A stretch of DNA of 13,700 bases from Alphaproteobacteria bacterium (GTDB lineage Bacteria; Pseudomonadota; Alphaproteobacteria; JAEULC01). The DNA lies in assembly GCA_020851015.1 (NCBI GenBank), contig JADZDN010000132.1, forward strand, positions 1-13,700, written 5' to 3'. Positions 7,865-13,533 of the stretch are shown in pieces. The position numbers and the translations under genes were made by a program. The notes under the pieces are model-generated. The model worked only from the letters and a program-made list of their open reading frames with translations. It was not told where the DNA came from and searched no databases. The first letter of the stretch is position 1. The number at the start of each line of letters is the position of its first letter.

Positions 7865-8872
7865 ATGAGCAAGCCGTCGAAAGTCTCGTGCAATGTCGAC
7901 CTGGCCAAGACCGGCAAGCAGGTGGGGTACCTCGCCGCGCCGCATTCCCGCAACGATTCCGGCTGGGGCTCCGCGCGCTTTCCCCTCGCGGTGATCCAGA
8001 ACGGAAGCGGCCCCACGGTCTTCTTCACCGGCGGCAACCATGGCGACGAGTACGAAGGCCCGATCGCCCTGACCCGCCTGATCCAGAACCTCGATCCCGC
8101 CAGGCTCCAGGGCCGCGTGATCGTCATCCCCTTTCTGAACGCCCCGGCCGTGGCGGCTGGCACGCGGCTGTCGCCGATCGACGGCGTCAACATGAACCGC
8201 GCCTTCCCGGGCGAGCGCGACGGCACGGTCACGCGGATGATCGCCGACTACCTGTCGCGTCACGTACTGCCCCTCGCCGACGCGGTGTGCGACATCCATT
8301 CCGGCGGCAAGACCATGTATTTCTCGCCGTTCGGCGCGATCCACGACCTCGACGACAAGGCGCTGATGGCGCGCGCGCGGCAGGCGCTGGTGGCCTTCGA
8401 CCCGCCCATTGCGCTTGTTCTGCGCGAACTCGACGCCGAGGGCATGATCGACAGCGAGGTCGAGGGCAAGGGCAAAGTCTTCGTGACGACCGAGCTGGGC
8501 GGGGGCGGCACGACCACGCGCGCGTCGCTCGACGTGGCCGAGCACGGCATCGCCAACCTGCTGAAGCATTTCGGCGTGCTCGAGGGAAGGCCGGTGACGC
8601 GCGCGAGCCGGGGTCTTGCGCCGTCGCGGATGATGACGATGCCCGACGCGGCCTACGTCATCGCCGATCATGGCGGCTTGCTTGAGATGCTCGTGGACAT
8701 CGACCAGCCGGTCCGCGCGGGCCAGGAGATCGCGCGCATCTACCAGGTCGATCGCCCGGGCGAGGCGCCGGTCGTCTATCGGGCGGGCTGCGACGGGGTG
8801 CTGCTCGGCCGCGCGCACCCCTGCCTGATCAAGCCCGGCGACTTCCTGGCCATGGTGGCGCAGGACGCGTAG
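7865..8872 (+). CDS. doeB: N-acetyl-diaminobutyrate deacetylase-like, AstE/AspA family (DoeB/EutE type)
   Basis: This is a zinc-dependent M14-type deacylase of 335 residues, cytoplasmic. Zinc ligands are visible as His59 and Glu62 in GGNHGDEYEG and His145 in CDIHSGG. The substrate-carboxylate motif NRAFPG is at 111-116 and the likely catalytic Glu210 is in TTELGGGG. The C-terminal barrel (about 250-335) is typical of succinylglutamate desuccinylase/aspartoacylase proteins. Pairing directly after the DoeA-like gene points to DoeB/EutE, which releases acetate from N-alpha-acetyl-L-2,4-diaminobutyrate and forms a complex with its hydrolase. The intergenic gap is 4 bp with a poor Shine-Dalgarno, so coupling to doeA is likely. 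No doeC, doeD, doeX or ectoine uptake genes lie in the window, so the physiological substrate is an inference from the pair. Confidence 0.83.
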   Translation: MSKPSKVSCNVDLAKTGKQVGYLAAPHSRNDSGWGSARFPLAVIQNGSGPTVFFTGGNHGDEYEGPIALTRLIQNLDPARLQGRVIVIPFLNAPAVAAGTRLSPIDGVNMNRAFPGERDGTVTRMIADYLSRHVLPLADAVCDIHSGGKTMYFSPFGAIHDLDDKALMARARQALVAFDPPIALVLRELDAEGMIDSEVEGKGKVFVTTELGGGGTTTRASLDVAEHGIANLLKHFGVLEGRPVTRASRGLAPSRMMTMPDAAYVIADHGGLLEMLVDIDQPVRAGQEIARIYQVDRPGEAPVVYRAGCDGVLLGRAHPCLIKPGDFLAMVAQDA

Positions 8873-8884
8873 AGGTCTTCTCAG

Positions 8885-8920
8885 TCGTCATAGCCGGGCT
8901 TGACCCACGGCTGTCCGGCT
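8885..8920 (+). repeat. Module A, left terminal inverted repeat (REP-like)
   Basis: This 36-bp module contains AGCCGGGCTTGACCCACGGC (from 8892), which folds on itself as a short hairpin. It resembles a common alphaproteobacterial repeat of the type GTCAT-GCCGGGCTTGACCC, recalled from memory. It begins 12 bases after the doeB stop codon. Its inverted partner lies at 9353-9388 with two mismatches. Confidence 0.85.
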
Positions 8921-8936
8921 GAGCGCTTTACGAATT

Positions 8937-8979
8937 GCACGAAAGCCGGCGCCGATCGGGCGTTTGACGAGTTTCGTGC
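8937..8979. repeat. Inverted repeat in the left A-B interval
   Basis: GCACGAAA (8937-8944) and TTTCGTGC (8972-8979) are a perfect 8-bp inverted repeat with a 27-base spacer. A second small hairpin, CGGGA/TCCCG, spans 8984-9000. The right-hand A'-B' interval lacks a counterpart, so this stretch accounts for the asymmetry of the larger palindrome. Confidence 0.5.
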
Positions 8980-9000
8980 GAGCCGGGACACCTGTTCCCG

Positions 9001-9039
9001 GTCCCCCCTCCCCTTGTGGGAGGGGGTTAGGGGGAGGGG
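9001..9039 (+). repeat. Module B, left G-rich repeat with hairpin and G-quadruplex motif
   Basis: The 39-bp module has a 9-bp stem CCCCCTCCC...GGGAGGGGG followed by a further G-rich run. On the + strand, 9018-9039 contains four runs of three to five G separated by A, TTA and A, a canonical G-quadruplex motif with short loops. The inverted copy at 9282-9320 differs at one base. Confidence 0.85.
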
Positions 9040-9079
9040 CCGCATGCGCGCTTTCGCAGTGTGGCTTCTCCTTCCAGTC

Positions 9080-9101
9080 GGAAACCACCGGGACGCCAAG
9101 G
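9080..9101 (-). repeat. Module C, left arm
   Basis: This 22-bp arm starts GGAAACCACCGGGACGCCAA. Its reverse complement matches 9215-9236 at 17 of 22 positions, including CCTTGG and GGTGGTTTCC. Confidence 0.6.
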
Positions 9102-9120
9102 CACCGCGGAATAGAATCGA

Positions 9121-9198
9121 ACCGCCATCGCATCGAGGACACAAGGCCGGAGCGCGAGTTCTCCATCTCCGGCGTGGTGTCCGTCATCTCGTGGCGGT
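9121..9198. repeat. Module D, central imperfect hairpin
   Basis: Arms 9121-9152 and 9167-9198 (32 bp each) match as inverted copies at 23/32 positions, with the blocks ACCGCCA, GGACAC and GCCGGAG conserved. The 14-base apical loop is at 9153-9166. This is the centre of the large palindrome. Confidence 0.6.
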
Positions 9199-9214
9199 GC
9201 GCCCTTCTTTTCTA

Positions 9215-9236
9215 CCTTGGTACCTTGGTGGTTTCC
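9215..9236 (+). repeat. Module C', right arm
   Basis: This is the inverted partner of 9080-9101. It also includes a tandem pair of the 8-mer TACCTTGG (9213-9228 region), which is absent in the left arm and accounts for much of the mismatch. Confidence 0.6.
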
Positions 9237-9281
9237 GTGATTGCCGGGCGGGCCATGCTTGCCGGGCGATGGCGCGGTTCC

Positions 9282-9320
9282 CCCCTCCCCCTAACCCCCT
9301 CCCGCAAGGGGAGGGGGGAC
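9282..9320 (-). repeat. Module B', right G-rich repeat (inverted)
   Basis: This is the reverse complement of module B with a single mismatch. It places a four-run G-quadruplex motif on the - strand (9282-9303). Confidence 0.85.
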
Positions 9321-9352
9321 CAAACACGAGATCTACGCGGCGGCGGTTCGCG

Positions 9353-9388
9353 AGCCGGACAGCCGTGGGTCAAGCCCGGGCATGACGA
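9353..9388 (-). repeat. Module A', right terminal inverted repeat
   Basis: This is the reverse complement of 8885-8920 with two mismatches, at the GGCTA/GGGCA step. It ends 27 bases before the SDR gene's stop codon. Confidence 0.85.
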
Positions 9389-9415
9389 AGAGAGGAGGGC
9401 GTTAGCGCCGCGCCT

Positions 9416-10180
9416 CTACGCCATGTCGACCATGCCGCCGTCCACAACCAGCATGTGGCCGTTGACGAAGGAGCCGGCCGGGCTTGCCAGGAACACCGCC
9501 GCGCCGCCGATCTCCGGCGGCTTTGCCCAGCGGCCCAGCGGCACGCGGCTCTTGACCCAGGCCGTGAAATCCGGGTTCTGCGCCAGCGCCGTGTTCATCT
9601 CGGTCTCGAAGAAGCCCGGGCAGATCACGTTGCAAGTGACGCCCTTGGGCCCCAGCTCGACCGCCAGGGTCTTGCACAACCCGGCCAGCCCCGCCTTGGC
9701 GGCCGTGTAGCCGTGGATGGTCGGGCGGGCCACGATGCCCATGAGCGACCCGGTCATGATGATGCGCCCCGCGCCACGCGGGATCATGGTGCGCGCCGCC
9801 TCGCGCGCCAGCACGAAGCAGGCCGTCAGGTTGGTGTCGATGACGCGTTGGAAGTCCTCGGTCTTCCATTCTAGCAGGGGCACCCGGTGCTGGATGCCGG
9901 CGTTCAGGATCGCGATGTCGAGCCGACCGTGCTTGCGGGCGACCTCGGCAACCATCGCGGGGGCCGCGACAAAATCGCTGACGTCGCACGGGGCGAAATC
10001 GGCTTTCAGGCCCCGCTTGGTCAGCGTCGCGGCCGCCGCCTGCAGAGTCGTCGGATCGCGCCCGTTCAGGACCACGATCGCGCCGGCCTCCGCCATCGCG
10101 GTCGCCATGGCGAGTCCCAGCCCCCGGCTGCCGCCGGTCACCAGCGCCACGTGATCCTTGAGCGAAAACAGATCGGACAT
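9416..10180 (-). CDS. SDR-family oxidoreductase (gluconate 5-dehydrogenase-like)
   Basis: This is a classical short-chain dehydrogenase of 254 residues, cytoplasmic. Numbered from ATG 10180, it has TGGSRGLG at 15-22, the LNAGI motif around 92-96, Asn117, catalytic Ser145, and Tyr158 and Lys162 (YTAAK). The ending NGHMLVVDGGM is typical of the family. The N-terminal SDLFSLKDHVALVTGGSRGLG recalls gluconate 5-dehydrogenase (IdnO/Gno) and related sugar or sugar-acid oxidoreductases, but SDR substrates cannot be read from sequence. I chose ATG 10180 because GGGGA (10187-10191 on this strand) lies six bases upstream; ATG 10186 would abut that site. It is divergent from the amidase gene and convergent with doeB across the palindromic element. 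Confidence 0.92.
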   Translation of the reverse strand: MSDLFSLKDHVALVTGGSRGLGLAMATAMAEAGAIVVLNGRDPTTLQAAAATLTKRGLKADFAPCDVSDFVAAPAMVAEVARKHGRLDIAILNAGIQHRVPLLEWKTEDFQRVIDTNLTACFVLAREAARTMIPRGAGRIIMTGSLMGIVARPTIHGYTAAKAGLAGLCKTLAVELGPKGVTCNVICPGFFETEMNTALAQNPDFTAWVKSRVPLGRWAKPPEIGGAAVFLASPAGSFVNGHMLVVDGGMVDMA

Positions 10181-10208
10181 TTCCATTCCCCGCCGAATCT
10201 GGCCCTGG

Positions 10209-10237
10209 CGGACTCATAGCACGCAGGCCGCTATACT
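10209..10237 (+). promoter_or_regulatory. Candidate promoter of the amidase gene
   Basis: In the 90-bp divergent gap, TATACT (10232-10237) is a good -10 box. Seventeen bases upstream CGGACT (10209-10214) is a weak -35 box. A start near 10244 would leave a leader of about 27 bases carrying the GAGGGG ribosome binding site (10260-10265) of the amidase. Confidence 0.4.
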
Positions 10238-10270
10238 GCGACGCATCAGCCGTGTCGATGAGGGGAAAAC

Positions 10271-11725
10271 ATGCTCGACCTGCCGTTCCAGTCTGCCAAG
10301 CAGCTTGCGTCCGCGATCCGCCGCCGCAAGATCGGCTGCCTCGAGTTGCTCGACCTCTATGTCGCGCGGATGGAAAAATACAACCCGGGGATCAATGCGA
10401 TCATCGCCACCGACCTGCCGGCCGCGCGCAAGCGCGCCAAGGCGGCTGACGCCGCGCTGAAGCGCGGCAAGTCCGTGGGGCCGCTGCATGGCGTACCGAT
10501 GACGATCAAGGAATCCTTCGACGTCGTCGGCATGCCCACTACGTGGGGCGTGCCCGATCTCAAGGACAATTTTCCCAAGCGCAATGCCATCGCGGTCGAC
10601 CGCTTCCTCGATGCCGGCGCGGTGCTGTTCGGCAAGACCAACGTGCCGATCTACCTGGCGGACTGGCAGAGCTACAACGCGATCTACGGCACGACCAACA
10701 ATCCCTGGGACGTGACGCGCACGCCCGGCGGCTCGTCGGGCGGCTCCTCGGCGGCGCTGGCCGCCGGACTGACCGGCATCGAGGCGGGCAGCGACATCGG
10801 CTCGTCGATCCGCAATCCCGCGCATTACTGCGGCGTGTTCGGCCACAAGCCTACCTGGGGCATCTGCACGCCGCGCGGCCAGGCGATGCCCGGCATCGTC
10901 GCGGCGTCGGACATCTCGGTGATCGGGCCGCTCGCGCGCTCGGCCGACGATCTCGACCTCGCGCTCAAGGTGATGGCGGGCCCCGACGACATCGATGGCA
11001 CGGGGTGGAAGCTGGCGTTGCCGGCGCCGCCCAAGACCCAGTTCCGCCAGCTTAAGGTCGCGGTGATGCTCGACGATTCCAACGCCGAGGTCGACCGCGA
11101 GGTGCAGGACCGCGTCCAGGCCGTTGCGGATTTCCTGGCGAAGAAGAAGACCAAGGTCAGCGACACGGCGCGGCCGGCGATCGACAATGCCGAGCTGCAG
11201 CGCATCTACATCCTGCTGCTGCGTGCCGCGACCTCGGCGCGGCAGACCGATGCGATGTTCCAGCGGAACCAGGAGGTCGCGCGTTCGCTGAAACCGGACG
11301 ACGAAAGCTATTTCGCGCGCCTCACGCGCGGCAACGTGATGCAGCACCGCGACTGGCTGAGGCTCAACAACGCGCGCCATCACCTCCGGCTGAAATGGGC
11401 CGAGTTCTTTCGCGAGTACGATTTGATGATCTGTCCCGTGGCGTCGTCGGCGGCGTTCCCGCACGACCAGCAGGGCGAGCGCCACGAGCGCTTCATCACC
11501 GTCAACGGCAAGCGCGTGCCGACGACGGACCAGCTGTTCTGGGCAGGCTATTCGGGCGTCGCGTTCCTGCCGTCGACCGTGGCGCCGGCCGGGTTCACGC
11601 CATCGGGTCTGCCGGTGGGCGTGCAGATCATCGGCGCGCAGTACATGGACCGCCAGTGCATCGAGCTTGCAAAGATGCTGGAGCGGGAGTTCCAGCCCTT
11701 CGTGCCGCCCCGGGGCTACGACTGA
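10271..11725 (+). CDS. Amidase signature family hydrolase
   Basis: This is a serine amidohydrolase of 484 residues, the usual length for the amidase signature family (GatA, indoleacetamide hydrolase, 6-aminohexanoate-cyclic-dimer hydrolase and relatives). The Ser-cisSer-Lys triad is visible: Lys80 in PMTIKES, cis-Ser155 in TPGGSSGGSSAAL and nucleophile Ser179 in SDIGSSIRNPA. The residue before the nucleophile is Ser where Gly is more common. There is no signal peptide or membrane segment, so it is cytoplasmic. The absence of gatB/gatC neighbours argues against the tRNA amidotransferase. GAGGGG at 10260-10265, five bases upstream, supports the start. It ends 12 bp before the convergent M23 gene. 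Substrate is unknown; amides, nitrile-derived amides or acyl-amino compounds are all possible. Confidence 0.92.
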   Translation: MLDLPFQSAKQLASAIRRRKIGCLELLDLYVARMEKYNPGINAIIATDLPAARKRAKAADAALKRGKSVGPLHGVPMTIKESFDVVGMPTTWGVPDLKDNFPKRNAIAVDRFLDAGAVLFGKTNVPIYLADWQSYNAIYGTTNNPWDVTRTPGGSSGGSSAALAAGLTGIEAGSDIGSSIRNPAHYCGVFGHKPTWGICTPRGQAMPGIVAASDISVIGPLARSADDLDLALKVMAGPDDIDGTGWKLALPAPPKTQFRQLKVAVMLDDSNAEVDREVQDRVQAVADFLAKKKTKVSDTARPAIDNAELQRIYILLLRAATSARQTDAMFQRNQEVARSLKPDDESYFARLTRGNVMQHRDWLRLNNARHHLRLKWAEFFREYDLMICPVASSAAFPHDQQGERHERFITVNGKRVPTTDQLFWAGYSGVAFLPSTVAPAGFTPSGLPVGVQIIGAQYMDRQCIELAKMLEREFQPFVPPRGYD

Positions 11726-11737
11726 GCGGCAGGCAGG

Positions 11738-13330
11738 CTAGCGGCCGGCGCCGATATCCTGGCGCGGCGGATACTCCAGCGCCATCTGCGCCGACGGCAG
11801 CGAGCGGTCCAGATCGTTGCGGATCGCGTGGAAGCGCGCCAGCTCGGCGCCGGTGAGCTTCTCGCCGGTCGGGAACTTCACCGTCACCGGGTTGATCTGC
11901 TTGCCGTCGCGCATGACCTCGAAATGCAGGTGCGGGCCGGTCGCGCGGCCGGTGGCGCCGACATAGCCGATCACCTGCCCCTGGCGGACCCGCATGCCCT
12001 TGTTCAGGCCGCGGCCATAGCCGCTCATGTGCGCGTAGGCGGTGGCATAGGTACCGGAATGCTTGATGCGGATATAGCGGCCGTATCCAGACCGCTCGCC
12101 GATATCGTCCACCGTTCCGTCGCCCGCGGCGAAAATCGGCGTCCCGTTCGGCGCGCCGAAGTCGACGCCGCGGTGCATGACGCTGTATCCGAGGATCGGA
12201 TGGTCGCGCATGCCGAAGCGCGAGGTCAGGCGCGCGCCGTCGATCGGCGTCTTCAGCAGCGCCTTGCGCACGCTGTGGCCGAGTTCGTTGTAGTAGTCGA
12301 GGCGCCCGGCCGAATCCTTGTACCGGTAGAGACGCAGCGTCTTGCCGCTCAGCGTCAAGGCCGCATACATCACGTCGCCGCCGCGCACCAGCCTGCCATC
12401 GGCCAGGTGGAACCGCTCGTACATCAGGTCGAAGCGGTCGCCCGGCTGGATGTCGCGCTGGAAGTCGACGTCGAAGCTGAAGATGCGGATCATCTCGGTC
12501 ACCACGCCGGCCGGCACGCCGGACGCCATGCCGGCCGCCAGCAGGCTGCCGCCGGTGATCTCGCCATTGCTGCGCGCCACCAGGCGGCTGACCTGCTTGT
12601 TCATCGCTTCGGCGACGAAGCCGCCCTCGGCCGCGGCGGTGACCTGGACCTCGCGGTCGATCGCGGCCGCAAGGTTGACGCCCTGCAGGCGGCCCAGCGA
12701 GCGCGCGCGTCCCTCGGGATCGGCGTCGGCAAGGAAGCGAAGCTGGATTTCATGGCCGGGCTTCAAGTCGCGGGGGTCGAACACCCCGCCAAGACTGTCG
12801 AGGACCGCCTGCGCGTCGTTGCGCGGCACGCCGGCCTCGACCAGCAGCCGGGCCAGGGTATCGCCGCGCTGTGCCTTGACGGTCAGCAGCGTCACGGTGT
12901 CGTCGGCGGTGGCCGGCGCGTCGGCGGTGGTCGCTGCCTCTTCCGGCGCGAGTACCGGCGGGGCCAGGGCCGCGGTGCGGCCAGGGGGGGCGGGGGCGGC
13001 CGAAGGTTCGACCCGGGCCAGGTTGATCGCGGCAGCGGGCGATTCGGACGCCGGCCGGCCGCTCGGCAGGGCGGCAATCGCCGCCGGCTCTAGGCCGGCC
13101 GGGCTTGGGGTCGCCGCGCCGGGCGGCGGCAGGGTGGCCGCCAAGCGACCGGGCGGCGGCGCCCGGTCGAGCAGATAGAACGCCAAAGCCCCGCTGGAGG
13201 CGGCGATCAGCAATCCGCACAGGGCCAAGGGCCGCAGCGTCACGGCCCGACGGGCCGTTGGCGCGGCCGCGAGGAAAAGCTTGTTCGAACGCAGGATCCG
13301 GTCCCCTTCGGCAGGTCTTGACGCCCGCAA
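11738..13330 (-). CDS. Membrane-anchored M23-family metallopeptidase (peptidoglycan endopeptidase)
   Basis: This is a probable cell-wall endopeptidase of 530 residues. After about 30 basic residues there is one membrane segment (about 33-54), then a long Pro/Ala-rich linker (55-140), a LysM/OapA-like domain with QRGDTLARLLVEAGV (about 146-200), a Csd3/MepM-like intermediate domain (about 225-350) and the M23 domain (about 365-485). Zinc ligands are His386 and Asp390 in MHRGVDFG and His469 in HLHFE; His434 and His467 are likely catalytic. MepM/ShyA-type enzymes cut peptide cross-links during wall growth. An in-frame TAA lies four codons upstream of the TTG at 13328-13330, so translation must start there or at an internal codon such as GTG 13241-13243. 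Neither has a strong ribosome site. GANTC sites upstream suggest possible cell-cycle control. Confidence 0.92.
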   Translation of the reverse strand: MRASRPAEGDRILRSNKLFLAAAPTARRAVTLRPLALCGLLIAASSGALAFYLLDRAPPPGRLAATLPPPGAATPSPAGLEPAAIAALPSGRPASESPAAAINLARVEPSAAPAPPGRTAALAPPVLAPEEAATTADAPATADDTVTLLTVKAQRGDTLARLLVEAGVPRNDAQAVLDSLGGVFDPRDLKPGHEIQLRFLADADPEGRARSLGRLQGVNLAAAIDREVQVTAAAEGGFVAEAMNKQVSRLVARSNGEITGGSLLAAGMASGVPAGVVTEMIRIFSFDVDFQRDIQPGDRFDLMYERFHLADGRLVRGGDVMYAALTLSGKTLRLYRYKDSAGRLDYYNELGHSVRKALLKTPIDGARLTSRFGMRDHPILGYSVMHRGVDFGAPNGTPIFAAGDGTVDDIGERSGYGRYIRIKHSGTYATAYAHMSGYGRGLNKGMRVRQGQVIGYVGATGRATGPHLHFEVMRDGKQINPVTVKFPTGEKLTGAELARFHAIRNDLDRSLPSAQMALEYPPRQDIGAGR

Positions 13331-13410
13331 TCGGCTGATTGGTTAACGACCTTGCTGAGGGCGGACTTGGCTGTCAACGAACCGCGCCGTGACCATGTGC
13401 AGTTGCCAAA

Positions 13411-13434
13411 GCCTGTGGCCGTCACGCCACAGGC
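13411..13434. promoter_or_regulatory. Perfect 9-bp inverted repeat, possible operator
   Basis: GCCTGTGGC (13411-13419) and GCCACAGGC (13426-13434) flank a 6-base spacer CGTCAC. No T-tract follows on either strand, so it is more likely a protein-binding site or 5' leader hairpin than a terminator. It lies about 80 bp upstream of the M23 start and about 65 bp upstream of the rrn-like -35 box. Confidence 0.45.
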
Positions 13435-13474
13435 GATTCGCTGATTCCCGTTGAATCGCAGGGACTTGGGAATC
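13435..13474. promoter_or_regulatory. Cluster of four GANTC (CcrM methylation) sites
   Basis: GANTC occurs at 13435-13439, 13443-13447, 13453-13457 and 13470-13474. In GC-rich DNA one site per several hundred bases would be expected. Two wider inverted repeats overlap the cluster: GCGATTC/GAATCGC (13433-13459) and GATTCCC/GGGAATC (13443-13474). In Alphaproteobacteria GANTC methylation with GcrA times cell-cycle promoters. The cluster lies between the divergent M23 gene and the rrn-like promoter. Confidence 0.7.
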
Positions 13475-13497
13475 GTCACCGTTTGTCAATAAAGCGT

Positions 13498-13527
13498 TTG
13501 ACATTGCTCCGAGGCGAAGCGTATAAG
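13498..13527 (+). promoter_or_regulatory. Strong sigma-70-type promoter, probable rRNA operon promoter
   Basis: TTGACA (13498-13503) is a perfect -35 box, followed after 18 bases by TATAAG (13522-13527), a near-consensus -10 box. Transcription would start near 13534. TGTCAA at 13484-13489 mirrors the -35 box across 8 bases. The box quality and the leader downstream suggest a stable-RNA promoter. Confidence 0.75.
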
Positions 13528-13533
13528 CCGCGC

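Larger units (their letters stand above)
8885..9388. repeat. About 504-bp nested quasi-palindrome (MITE- or compound REP-like element)
   Basis: This region fills most of the non-coding gap (8873-9415) between convergent doeB and the SDR gene. It is built as A-B-C-D-loop-D'-C'-B'-A'. A/A' are 36 bp and 34/36 identical as inverted copies; B/B' are 39 bp and 38/39; C/C' are 22 bp and 17/22; D/D' are 32 bp and 23/32. The B, C and D pairs share a centre at about 9158-9161. The A pair is centred near 9136 because the left A-to-B interval is about 48 bases longer than the right. No credible protein is encoded. No target-site duplication is evident at the ends. The outer repeats resemble terminal inverted repeats, and modules A and B each form REP-like hairpins. 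Confidence 0.85.

Noticed and set aside
6514..8232. Long - strand open frame (572 codons) opposite the NADAR and doeA genes
   Set aside because: It lies antisense to recognised proteins, is rich in Arg, His, Gly and Ala as expected for a GC-rich shadow frame, and shows no domain.
9001..9320. Possible CRISPR array from repeated G/C-rich units
   Set aside because: There are only two copies, in inverted and not direct orientation, and no regular spacers.
8873..9400. Target-site duplication flanking the palindromic element
   Set aside because: The flanks CTTCTCAG on the left and AGAGAGGA on the right share no convincing direct repeat.
8964..9710. Open frame (248 codons) across the repeat element into the SDR gene
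   Set aside because: Its sequence is translated repeat DNA plus the antisense of a real SDR gene, with no domain or ribosome site.
10214..11485. Long - strand open frame (423 codons) opposite the amidase
   Set aside because: The + strand encodes an intact amidase with all catalytic residues. The antisense frame has low-complexity Arg/Gly/His composition.
11828..13093. Long + strand open frame (421 codons) opposite the M23 gene
   Set aside because: The - strand carries an intact M23 peptidase. The + frame is repetitive in His, Arg and Ala with no recognisable motif.
13349..13377. Possible - strand promoter for the M23 gene with TTGACA at 13372-13377
   Set aside because: The -35 box is perfect but no acceptable -10 box lies 16-19 bases downstream (CAAGGT at 17), so I did not call it.
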